From Alphaproteobacteria bacterium (GTDB lineage: Bacteria; Pseudomonadota; Alphaproteobacteria; Rhodobacterales; Rhodobacteraceae): 64,000 bases of DNA. The translations under genes and the position numbers were made by a program. Location: positions 62,001 through 126,000 of the forward strand of contig JAUHYC010000004.1 of NCBI GenBank assembly GCA_030426685.1, in the 5' to 3' direction. This document shows positions 10,541-19,064 of this stretch, one piece after another (within the stretch, counting starts at the first letter, position 1; each line of letters starts with the position of its first letter). The notes under the pieces were generated by a model, which was not told where the DNA came from, made no database searches, and was given only the letters and a program-made list of their open reading frames with translations.

Positions 10541-10885
10541 TCAGGACAATAGTCGAAGCAGAATGTGTGCATCGTGGTTTTGCCCACTATAGAACACGGC
10601 GAGTACCCGAACGACCTGTTCATCATCGTCGACTTCAAAATAGATGATTGCTTTGTTCTTGGTGACGTTTCGAATGCCATTGCCGAGATGCGGTCGTAGC
10701 GTCCCCTGGTGTGGAACATTAACTAAGTTATCGAGGTTCTCCTGAATCTCGATAACGCGCTTGTTGGCGCGCAGAAAAGCGGTCTCCAAGTCTTCGCCAA
10801 AGTGCTCCGCGGTTTCAACAAGATAGTCAAATATGAGATCGAGATCCGCGGTGACTTCTTCGGCGCGAACGACTTTATAGACCAC
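10541..10885 (-). CDS. RelE/ParE family toxin of a type II TA module
   Basis: MVYKVVRAEEVTADLDLIFDYLVETAEHFGEDLETAFLRANKRVIEIQENLDNLVNVPHQGTLRPHLGNGIRNVTKNKAIIYFEVDDDEQVVRVLAVFYSGQNH; overlaps the antitoxin gene. Confidence 0.85.
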   Translation of the reverse strand: MVYKVVRAEEVTADLDLIFDYLVETAEHFGEDLETAFLRANKRVIEIQENLDNLVNVPHQGTLRPHLGNGIRNVTKNKAIIYFEVDDDEQVVRVLAVFYSGQNHDAHILLRLLS

Positions 10886-11144
10886 GCGCGGCCCGCTTGC
10901 GTGCGATCATGTCTTCGGTGCGCTTCTTGCCCTCTTCAAGGGTAACGAAGGTTCCGTTACGACGCTGATCCAGCAGCTCTCGCAGTGCGTCTGCGTTTTG
11001 CGATTGCTGACGCATCAGTTCAAGCCCATGCTGAAGCACAGCGGACAGGCTGGCGTAATGGCCCTGGGCGACAAGATTCCGCGCATAGGCATCTTGTGAC
11101 TCAGTCAGGGATATTGATGCTTTGACACTCAAGTCAGGCCTCAT
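10875..11144 (-). CDS. ParD-like antitoxin
   Basis: MRPDLSVKASISLTESQDAYARNLVAQGHYASLSAVLQHGLELMRQQ...; in-frame ATG at 11144; overlaps the toxin. Confidence 0.85.
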   Translation of the reverse strand: MRPDLSVKASISLTESQDAYARNLVAQGHYASLSAVLQHGLELMRQQSQNADALRELLDQRRNGTFVTLEEGKKRTEDMIARKRAARGL

Positions 11145-11149
11145 AAATG

Positions 11150-11164
11150 TACTACTCAGTAGTA
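11150..11164. promoter_or_regulatory. Candidate ParD autoregulatory operator
   Basis: Perfect inverted repeat TACTAC-tca-GTAGTA starting 6 bp upstream of the antitoxin ATG. Confidence 0.5.
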
Positions 11165-11293
11165 TGAGGGCGCCGCGAGCCGCTGTCAATATTATGCGCA
11201 CGGGCGCTGATTATTAGAAGATCCATGTAGAATTACGACTTTGTTGTAAAAATGAAGTGGGGGATTCACTGCATGAAACCAACGTGATATCTG

Positions 11294-11587
11294 ATGGGCA
11301 TGAGAAGTTGGTCCCTTACGAAGTACACGACCAGGAATTGGCCTTCGTACAATACGGCGCTGAAGCAGCGCGGTTCCCTGTCGATCTGGTTTGATCCCGA
11401 GATGAGCTGGCGCGCGCTCGCGACTGGCAAGCGTGGGCGTCAGCCTGAGGTCATCCAAGCGGCGATCCATGTTTGCCTGACGATGAAGGTTCTGTTTGGC
11501 ATGCCCCTTCGGCGGACGGCCGGGTTCGTCGAAAGCCTGCTGCGTCTGGCAGGGCGCGACTGGAAAGTCCCGGACTACACCCACCTG
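11294..11587 (+). mobile_element. IS5-family transposase remnant (N-terminal part only)
   Basis: RNWPSYNTALKQRGSLSIWFDPEMSWRALATGKRGRQPEVIQAAIHVCLTMKVLFGMPLRRTAGFVESLLRLAGRDWKVPDY matches the IS5 transposase N-terminus and then stops. Confidence 0.85.
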
Positions 11588-11734
11588 GAAACCGACGAGA
11601 GCCTGCCCGAGGCGCATGGTCAGACCAATCGCCTACCCGCCGGCTCATTCTTCGACCTCAGGAACGGCAAGATCAGCCGCGTCACCACGTTCTGCAACCT
11701 CGCCGACCGGACCAGTCAGGTCTCGAATGGCTGA
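11588..11734 (+). pseudogene. 3' fragment of the SnoaL/NTF2-like gene
   Basis: ETDESLPEAHGQTNRLPAGSFFDLRNGKISRVTTFCNLADRTSQVSNG* is the C-terminus expected for the ketosteroid isomerase-related family; fused in frame to the IS5 remnant. Confidence 0.65.
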
Positions 11735-12350
11735 GGTCACGGATGTCTGCGCTCTGACAGGAGCGGCGCTCGAGGCCGCTCTGGACGATGTTGCACGCCT
11801 GCGGATTCAGGTGTTCCGGGTGTGGCCCTATCTTTATGATGGGGATCTGGCTTATGAGCGGGATTACCTGCAATCCTACCGCGACAGCGAGAGGGCCATC
11901 GTGGTCGGCGCGTTCGACGGCGACAGATTGGTGGGGGCGTCGACCGGCGCGCCGCTGACCGATCACGCCGACGATTTCGCCGCTGCCTTTGAAGGTACAG
12001 GGCTGGACCTTGCCGATATCTTCTATTGCGCAGAATCCGTCCTGTTGCCGGAGTATCGCGGGCAGGGCGTCGGGCACAGGTTCTTCGACTTGCGCGAATC
12101 CCATGCCCGGGCGCTGGGTTTTACCAAATGCGCCTTCTGCAGCGTTCAGCGCCCCGCCGATCACCCCATGCGACCCGACAGTTACCGCCCGTTGGATACC
12201 TTCTGGCGCGCGCGCGGGTATGAACCTCTGCCGGGTGCCATCGCGCAGTTTTCCTGGAAAGACGTTGGGGAAGAGGGTGAAACGCTCAAGCCGCTGCAGT
12301 TCTGGATCAGGAACTTACAGGCGGAGGCAGCGGTAGAAACCGCACCATAG
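11727..12350 (+). CDS. GNAT family N-acetyltransferase
   Basis: VVGAFDGDRLVGASTGAPL...ESVLLPEYRGQGVGHRFFDLRESHARALGFTKCAFCSV. Confidence 0.8.
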   Translation: MAEVTDVCALTGAALEAALDDVARLRIQVFRVWPYLYDGDLAYERDYLQSYRDSERAIVVGAFDGDRLVGASTGAPLTDHADDFAAAFEGTGLDLADIFYCAESVLLPEYRGQGVGHRFFDLRESHARALGFTKCAFCSVQRPADHPMRPDSYRPLDTFWRARGYEPLPGAIAQFSWKDVGEEGETLKPLQFWIRNLQAEAAVETAP

Positions 12351-12606
12351 GCGCAGCGCTGAACCGGTTAAGAGAGGGTGCTTCACTGCTGGCGCATTTG
12401 TGTAGCGGTGAATGGCGCCTCCCGCTACGCCTCCGTGATGCCGGGCTGGAGTCCACCTGAGAATTCCATAAAACAATATAATAACAATTGGTTACATCAG
12501 GCTCACTCATTTACTAAAAATTTAGTTTGACAGGTGCGCAAGAAATCGCTGATGCTGTGCGTCATCCGGTGACAGCCGGTTATGTAAAAATCTTGGGAGG
12601 AAAGAG

Positions 12607-14346
12607 ATGCGGAGACATCTACTTTCCGCAGTGGCGGCGGCTGCCGTCATTGCGGGGCACGGTCCCGTTTGGGCCGACGAAGCCGCAGCACAGCGCTGGA
12701 TCGACGATGAATTCCAGCCATCGACCCTGTCGAAAGACGAACAGATGGCGGAAATGCAGTGGTTCATCGAAGCTGCACAGCCTTATTCTGGCATGGAAAT
12801 CAACGTCCTGTCCGAAGGCATCCCGACGCATTCCTACGAATCCGAAGTGCTTGCCAAGGCGTTCGAGGAAATCACCGGCATCAAGGTCAACCACCAGATC
12901 CTCGGCGAGGGCGAAGTGGTTCAGGCCGTTCAGACCCAGCTGCAGACCGGGCGGAACCTGTATGACGGCTATGTCAATGACAGCGACCTGATCGGCACGC
13001 ATTCGCGCCTGCAACTGGCCTATCCGCTGACTGACATGATGGGCGGTGACTGGGCGGCGACCACCTCGCCGACGCTAGATCTGGATGACTTCATGGGCAT
13101 TCAGTTCACCACCGGCCCGGACGGTAAGCTGTATCAGCTGCCTGATCAGCAGTTTGCGAACCTTTACTGGTTCCGCAAGGACTGGTTCGATGACGAGGAC
13201 AACAAGGCCGCGTTCAAAGAAAAATACGGCTATGATCTGGGTGTTCCGGTCAACTGGTCGGCCTACGAGGACATCGCCGAGTTCTTCACTGAGGATGTGA
13301 AAGAAGTCGACGGCGTCGCGATCTATGGCCACATGGACTATGGCAAACGCGCGCCTGATCTTGGCTGGCGTATGACCGATGCGTGGCTGTCGATGGCCGG
13401 TGCCGGTGACAAGGGCGAGCCGAACGGCGTTCCGGTCGACGAGTGGGGCATCCGCATGGAAGCGGGCACTTGTAACCCGGTTGGCGCATCCGTCTCGCGC
13501 GGTGGTGCCGCGAACGGCCCGGCTGCGGTCTATGCAATCCGCAAGTGGGATGAATGGTTGCGCAACTATGCGCCTCCGGGTGCCGCGTCTTATGACTTCT
13601 ACCAGTCGCTGCCGGCGCTCAGCCAGGGCAACGTGGCCCAGCAGATCTTCTGGTACACTGCCTTTACTGCCGACATGGTGAAGCCGAAATCCGAAGGTAA
13701 CAACACCGTGGATGACGAAGGCACGCCGCTGTGGCGGATGGCGCCCAGCCCGCATGGCCCCTATTGGGAAGACGGCCAGAAGGTTGGGTATCAGGACGTG
13801 GGATCGTGGACCTTCCTGAAATCGACCCCGGCGGATCGTGCTCAGGCGGCCTGGCTCTACGCCCAGTTCGTGACCTCCAAGACTGTCGATGTGAAGAAGT
13901 CCCATGTGGGTCTGACCTTCATCCGCGACAGCTCGGTCAACCACGAGTCCTTCACCGAACGCGCACCCAAGCTGGGTGGTCTGGTCGAGTTCTATCGCTC
14001 ACCTGACCGCGTGGCGTGGTCGCCGACCGGCATCAACGTTCCGGATTATCCGAAGCTGGCCCAGATCTGGTGGCAGCAGATCGGTGACGTGAACTCGGGC
14101 GCCTTCACCCCGCAGGAGGCGATGGACCGTCTGGCCGAAGAGATGGACATCACCATGGCCCGTATGCAGGCCGCGGATGAAAGCGCCGGTGTCTACGGTG
14201 GCTGTGGGCCGCGCCTGAACGAGCCGCAGGATCCGTCCTTCTGGCTCGAGAAAGAAGGCTCGCCCAAAGCCAAGCTGGAGAACGAAAAGCCGCAAGGCCA
14301 GACCGTCAACTATGACGAACTGGTTCAGCGCTGGCAGTCCCAGTAA
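12607..14346 (+). CDS. glpV: Glycerol-type ABC transporter substrate-binding protein (GlpV-like)
   Basis: 579 aa with signal peptide and extracellular solute-binding architecture; operon of two ATPases + two permeases + DUF2160 matches the rhizobial glpVSTPQ system. Confidence 0.75.
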   Translation: MRRHLLSAVAAAAVIAGHGPVWADEAAAQRWIDDEFQPSTLSKDEQMAEMQWFIEAAQPYSGMEINVLSEGIPTHSYESEVLAKAFEEITGIKVNHQILGEGEVVQAVQTQLQTGRNLYDGYVNDSDLIGTHSRLQLAYPLTDMMGGDWAATTSPTLDLDDFMGIQFTTGPDGKLYQLPDQQFANLYWFRKDWFDDEDNKAAFKEKYGYDLGVPVNWSAYEDIAEFFTEDVKEVDGVAIYGHMDYGKRAPDLGWRMTDAWLSMAGAGDKGEPNGVPVDEWGIRMEAGTCNPVGASVSRGGAANGPAAVYAIRKWDEWLRNYAPPGAASYDFYQSLPALSQGNVAQQIFWYTAFTADMVKPKSEGNNTVDDEGTPLWRMAPSPHGPYWEDGQKVGYQDVGSWTFLKSTPADRAQAAWLYAQFVTSKTVDVKKSHVGLTFIRDSSVNHESFTERAPKLGGLVEFYRSPDRVAWSPTGINVPDYPKLAQIWWQQIGDVNSGAFTPQEAMDRLAEEMDITMARMQAADESAGVYGGCGPRLNEPQDPSFWLEKEGSPKAKLENEKPQGQTVNYDELVQRWQSQ

Positions 14347-14356
14347 GCGCAAACCC

Positions 14357-14382
14357 GTAGGCCGGGCTTAAGCCCGGCCTAC
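14357..14382. promoter_or_regulatory. Intergenic hairpin after the binding-protein gene
   Basis: Perfect 26-nt palindrome GTAGGCCGGGCTT/AAGCCCGGCCTAC. Confidence 0.6.
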
Positions 14383-14410
14383 CCCAGAACGCCCCCCGTG
14401 AGATTCCCAG

Positions 14411-15460
14411 ATGATCGAACTACAGGACGCGACCAAACGGGTCGGCAACGTCATCCATATCAAACCCACGACCCTGACCCTTCAGACAGGCCATTTCAAT
14501 GTGCTGCTGGGGGCCACCGGATCGGGTAAGACCTCTCTGATCAAGATGATGGCCGGGCTGGATCCGATGGCTTCGGGAAAGGTCCTGATGGACGGGCAGG
14601 ACGTGACCCGGCTGAGCACGCAAAAACGTCAGATCAGCCTGGTGCACCAGTTCTTCGTGAACTACCCGCATATGACCGTCTTCGACAACATCGCATCGCC
14701 CCTGCGCGTGGCTGGCATGGCGCAATCCGAGATTGAGGGTCGCGTCGAAGAGGCCGCCGACCTGCTGCAACTGCGCCCGATGCTGTATCGCCGCCCGCAT
14801 GAGCTGTCGGGGGGGCAACAACAACGGACCGCATTGGCGCGTGCCATTGCAAAAGAGAGCCGTGCCGTCTTCCTCGACGAACCGCTGGCCAACCTTGACT
14901 ATAAACTGCGCGAAGAGCTGCGCGAACAGCTGCCTGATCTGTTTGCGGGCCGCGGTGCCGTTGTGGTCTATGCCACATCGGAACCGGAAGAGGCGCTGCT
15001 GCTCGGGGGCCATACCGCCCTGATGGAGGACGGCCGCGTCACCCAGTTCGGTCCGACTGCCGAAATTTACCGCAACCCCGAAAACATCGCCGCCGCCCGC
15101 GTGTTCTCGGACCCGCCGATCAACGTGGGGCAGATCACCGTTTCTGGCGCTCAGGCGCAACTCGCGGGTGGAGGCGGCTGGACGGTCGCCGACATTGCTG
15201 ATGGCGAATACATGGTTGCTGTCCGGCCTCACCGGGTGACCCCATTCCGAACCTCTGACGCAGATGTAGAGCTGACTGGCCGGGTGATTGTGACCGAGCT
15301 TTCAGGCTCGGATTCCAGCGCACATTTCCAGCATGGCGAGGATGCCTGGGTCTCGCTGGCTGCAGGTGTGCACCCTTATCAGGTCGGCGAAGATCACAGT
15401 TTCTACATGAACCCGGCGCATTGCCGGTATTTCGGCCAAGACGGCAAAAGGGTGGCCTGA
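14411..15460 (+). CDS. glpS: Glycerol-type ABC transporter ATP-binding protein (GlpS-like)
   Basis: Walker A GATGSGKTS, LSGGQQQR signature, Walker B AVFLDEP. Confidence 0.75.
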   Translation: MIELQDATKRVGNVIHIKPTTLTLQTGHFNVLLGATGSGKTSLIKMMAGLDPMASGKVLMDGQDVTRLSTQKRQISLVHQFFVNYPHMTVFDNIASPLRVAGMAQSEIEGRVEEAADLLQLRPMLYRRPHELSGGQQQRTALARAIAKESRAVFLDEPLANLDYKLREELREQLPDLFAGRGAVVVYATSEPEEALLLGGHTALMEDGRVTQFGPTAEIYRNPENIAAARVFSDPPINVGQITVSGAQAQLAGGGGWTVADIADGEYMVAVRPHRVTPFRTSDADVELTGRVIVTELSGSDSSAHFQHGEDAWVSLAAGVHPYQVGEDHSFYMNPAHCRYFGQDGKRVA

Positions 15461-15461
15461 C

Positions 15462-16538
15462 ATGGCACAGATCAAGCTTTCAAACCTGCGACACAGCTAC
15501 ATGCCGACGCCGAAAGGCCCCGAGGATTATGCGCTGAAGGAAATCGACGTGACCTGGCGCGATGGCGGGGCCTACGCGTTGCTGGGGCCGTCGGGCTGCG
15601 GCAAGTCCACGCTGCTCAACATCATCTCGGGCCTGCTGACGCCGTCCGAAGGGCAGATTCTGTTCGACGGGTGCGACGTGACCGCCTTGCCACCCGATCA
15701 ACGCAACATCGCGCAGGTTTTTCAGTTTCCCGTGATCTACGACACGATGACGGTTCGCGAGAACCTGGCCTTTCCGCTGAAGAACCGGGGCGTCGATCCG
15801 GCAACCATAGCGCGCCGCGTCGACGAGATCGCTCAGATGCTGGACGTCACGGATATGCTGGACACCCGTGCCTCTGGCCTCAGCCCGGATAACAAGCAGA
15901 AGATCTCGATGGGTCGCGGTCTGGTGCGCGACGACGTCAACGCGGTGATGTTCGACGAACCCCTGACCGTGATCGACCCGCATCTGAAATGGAAGCTGCG
16001 GTCAAAACTGAAAGAGCTGCACCAGCGCGTCAAGGCGACGATGATCTATGTGACGCACGACCAGACCGAGGCGCTGACCTTCGCGGATGAGGTTGTGGTT
16101 ATGCAGGAAGGCGAAGTCGTTCAGATCGGCACGCCGGTCGAACTGTTCGAACGTCCCCAGCACACGTTTGTCGGCCATTTTATCGGCTCCCCCGGCATGA
16201 ACGTCCTGCCCTGCGAGGCAAAGGGCGACCGCGCCGTATTTGAAGGCCACGAAGTCATGCTGGAAGGGCCGGCGCACGGTGACGGTGGCCGCACTGATCT
16301 GGGCATTCGGCCTGAATATGTGGGCTTCGGCGACACAGGTATCCCCGCGCACGTGACCAAGGTTTCGGACATTGGCCGCCATTACGTGGTCAGCGCTATG
16401 GTCGGCAACACAGCTCTCAAGGCTGTGACCGAACACTCAGTCCCTGAGCCGGGATCGCAGGTCTTCCTGCAATTCAAACCTGAACAATCCCGCGTCTACC
16501 GCGACGGCTGGATCGCAACCGAGGAGCGGGCGCAATGA
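15462..16538 (+). CDS. glpT: Glycerol-type ABC transporter ATP-binding protein (GlpT-like)
   Basis: Walker A GPSGCGKST; degenerate signature LSPDNKQKISMGRGLV; Walker B AVMFDEPLTVIDP. Confidence 0.75.
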   Translation: MAQIKLSNLRHSYMPTPKGPEDYALKEIDVTWRDGGAYALLGPSGCGKSTLLNIISGLLTPSEGQILFDGCDVTALPPDQRNIAQVFQFPVIYDTMTVRENLAFPLKNRGVDPATIARRVDEIAQMLDVTDMLDTRASGLSPDNKQKISMGRGLVRDDVNAVMFDEPLTVIDPHLKWKLRSKLKELHQRVKATMIYVTHDQTEALTFADEVVVMQEGEVVQIGTPVELFERPQHTFVGHFIGSPGMNVLPCEAKGDRAVFEGHEVMLEGPAHGDGGRTDLGIRPEYVGFGDTGIPAHVTKVSDIGRHYVVSAMVGNTALKAVTEHSVPEPGSQVFLQFKPEQSRVYRDGWIATEERAQ

Positions 16539-17398
16539 GAACGGAAAACCAAAAGGCATGGTTCTTTGTCCTGCCCGTTCTGGCGCTGGTCGCGTTCAAC
16601 GCACTGGTGCCGATGATGACGGTGGTCAACTATTCGGTGCAGGAAACCTTTGGCAACAACCAGTTCTTCTGGGAGGGTCTGGGATGGTTCGAGCAGATCC
16701 TGCGATCTGACCGGTTTCAGGCTGCACTGGGGCGGCAGTTCCTGTTCACCGCAATGATCCTGATCATCGAGGTGCCTTTGGGCATTATCGTGGCGCTTTC
16801 AATGCCGCGCAAAGGGTTCTGGGTGCCGGTTTGTCTGGTCCTGATGGCCCTGCCGATGCTGATCCCGTGGAACGTGGTTGGCTCGATGTGGAACATCTTC
16901 ACCCTGCCTAAAATAGGCTTGTTGGGGTATTTCCTGAATGACGTTTTGGGCATCAACTATGACATGACGCAACAGCCGCTCTCGGCCTGGATCACAGTTA
17001 TCGTCATGGATGTGTGGCACTGGACCTCGCTGGTGGTGCTGCTGTGCTATGCGGGTCTGGTGTCGATCCCCGACGCATATTATCAGGCGGCCAAGATCGA
17101 CGGCGCGAGCCCATGGTCCGTGTTCCGCTATATTCAGCTGCCCAAGATGAAAACCGTCCTGACCATCGCCGTTCTGCTGCGGTTCATGGACAGTTTCAAC
17201 ATCTATACCGAGCCCTTTGTTCTGACCGGCGGTGGCCCGGGCAACTCAACCACCTTGCTGTCGATCGACCTTGTGAAGATCGCGCTGGGACAGTTCGACC
17301 TTGGCCCTGCAGCGGCGATGAGCCTGATCTATTTCGCTATCACGCTGCTGGTATCGTGGGTCTTCTACACTCTGATGACAAAGGATGACGCGCAATGA
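16535..17398 (+). CDS. glpP: Sugar/glycerol ABC transporter permease (GlpP-like)
   Basis: MalF-type inner membrane permease with EAA-like loop (YYQAAKIDGASPWSVFRYIQLPKMK). Confidence 0.75.
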   Translation: MRTENQKAWFFVLPVLALVAFNALVPMMTVVNYSVQETFGNNQFFWEGLGWFEQILRSDRFQAALGRQFLFTAMILIIEVPLGIIVALSMPRKGFWVPVCLVLMALPMLIPWNVVGSMWNIFTLPKIGLLGYFLNDVLGINYDMTQQPLSAWITVIVMDVWHWTSLVVLLCYAGLVSIPDAYYQAAKIDGASPWSVFRYIQLPKMKTVLTIAVLLRFMDSFNIYTEPFVLTGGGPGNSTTLLSIDLVKIALGQFDLGPAAAMSLIYFAITLLVSWVFYTLMTKDDAQ

Positions 17399-18192
17399 AA
17401 AAGCGGTCTCTCATCCCGATCCTTTATATCGCATTCCTGATGCTGCCGATCTATTGGCTGGTGGCGATGTCCTTCAAAACCACGAACGAGATCCTGTCGG
17501 GCTTTTCCCTGTTTCCCCAGACCTTCACGCTGGAGAACTACATCACCATCTTCACCGATCCGACGTGGTACTGGGGCTATATCAATTCGATCACCTATGT
17601 AACGATCAACACGGTGCTTTCGATCTGTGTCGCCCTACCTGCGGCCTATGCCTTCTCGCGCTATCGGTTCCTGGGCGACAAACAGCTGTTTTTCTGGCTG
17701 CTGACCAACCGGATGGCCCCGGCGGCGGTGTTTGCCTTGCCGTTCTTCCAGCTTTATTCGTCGATCCACCTGTTCGATACCTATCTGGCGGTGGCGTTGG
17801 CGCATACGCTGTTCAATGTGCCGCTGGCGGTGTGGATTCTCGAAGGGTTCATGCGTGGCATCCCCAAGGAACTGGACGAAACCGCCTATGTCGACGGCTA
17901 CTCCTTCCCGCGCTTCTTCGTGACGATCTTCCTGCCCAACATCAAGGCGGGCGTAGGCGTCGCCGCCTTCTTCTGCTTCATGTTCTCATGGGTGGAAATG
18001 CTGCTGGCCAAGACGCTTACGGCGGTTGAGGCCAAACCCATCGCTGCCGTGATGACCCGCACCGCCTCCAGCGCCGGGTATGAGCTGGGCCTGCTGGCCG
18101 CTGCCGGTACGCTGACCATCATCCCCGGCGCCATCGTCATCTGGTTTGTCCGCAACTACATCGCGCGCGGCTTCGCGATGGGACGTGTATGA
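17395..18192 (+). CDS. glpQ: Sugar/glycerol ABC transporter permease (GlpQ-like)
   Basis: MalG-type permease; EAA-like loop IPKELDETAYVDGYSFPRFFVTIFLP. Confidence 0.75.
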   Translation: MKKRSLIPILYIAFLMLPIYWLVAMSFKTTNEILSGFSLFPQTFTLENYITIFTDPTWYWGYINSITYVTINTVLSICVALPAAYAFSRYRFLGDKQLFFWLLTNRMAPAAVFALPFFQLYSSIHLFDTYLAVALAHTLFNVPLAVWILEGFMRGIPKELDETAYVDGYSFPRFFVTIFLPNIKAGVGVAAFFCFMFSWVEMLLAKTLTAVEAKPIAAVMTRTASSAGYELGLLAAAGTLTIIPGAIVIWFVRNYIARGFAMGRV

Positions 18193-18602
18193 GGTTCGAT
18201 ATGCGTAAACTTCTTCTCGCCCTTCCGTTCCTGCCTTCCACGGCCCTCGCCCAGCAAGCCGGTTGGGGCAGTGTCGGCCAGCAAGTGGAAAAGGGCTTTT
18301 CCTGGACTGATCCGCTGTGGCCTGATTTCTGGATGGCCTGGACCCCTGCGACGCTGGCCGTGTTTGTGGGTATCTTCTCGGCCATCGCCCTGATCGGCCT
18401 GCTTGAAGGTTTCAAATACCGCGACGGGATCGAGCGGCGCGGTGTCCTGGGGCTGACGACCACATTGGGCGACCGGCTGTTCATCACGCTGCTGGGCTCG
18501 GTCTATATCTTTCTCGCCTGGCTCGGGCTGGTTGGGCAACCGGTCTGGACGCCGCTTTTCCTGTCCATCGGGTGGGGCGTTTTCGTGTTCTGGAAAGTTT
18601 AG
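18189..18602 (+). CDS. DUF2160-type small membrane protein of the glycerol transporter operon
   Basis: 137 aa, three hydrophobic segments; sits after GlpQ as in glp ABC operons. Confidence 0.7.
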   Translation: MRFDMRKLLLALPFLPSTALAQQAGWGSVGQQVEKGFSWTDPLWPDFWMAWTPATLAVFVGIFSAIALIGLLEGFKYRDGIERRGVLGLTTTLGDRLFITLLGSVYIFLAWLGLVGQPVWTPLFLSIGWGVFVFWKV

Positions 18603-18668
18603 GCTTTGCGAAAGGGCGAAAGGATGTTTGTCTGTCAGGCATACTAAAAATGGCGACGTGAAAGACCG

Positions 18669-19064
18669 ATGCGAAAAAAGAAAACAACAAACCTGCTGAC
18701 CGAAGTGGAACTTGAGTTCATGAATGAACTCTGGGCGCTGGGTCAGGGCTCGGTCCGTGACGTCCTTGATCGCCTGCCGCCAGAGCGCAACCTTGCCTAT
18801 ACATCCGGTGCAACCATTCTGCGTATTCTTGACGAAAAAGGATTTGTTGAAAGTCGCAAAGATGGCAAGTCGCTGATCTACAGGCCGCTGCTGGAAAAGG
18901 ACAGGTATCAGGCTCGGTCGCTGCAAAACCTGTCACGCACCCTGTTTGACGACACCCCCGCGACACTGGTTGCGCGCCTTGTCGATGATGCGGGGCTGAG
19001 CGAAGCGGATCTTGAGGAAATTCGGGCGCTGGTAGAGAGGAGACTGCAAAATGACAGCGGTTAA
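18669..19064 (+). CDS. BlaI/MecI/CopY family transcriptional regulator
   Basis: LTEVELEFMNELWALGQGSVRDVLDRLPPERNLAYTSGATILRILDEKGFVESRKDGKSLIYRP. Confidence 0.85.
   Translation: MRKKKTTNLLTEVELEFMNELWALGQGSVRDVLDRLPPERNLAYTSGATILRILDEKGFVESRKDGKSLIYRPLLEKDRYQARSLQNLSRTLFDDTPATLVARLVDDAGLSEADLEEIRALVERRLQNDSG

Noticed and set aside
17385-18029. 214-aa plus-strand ORF overlapping glpQ in another frame
   Set aside because: The alternative frame carries the clear permease sequence; this one is Arg/Gly/Leu-rich noise.
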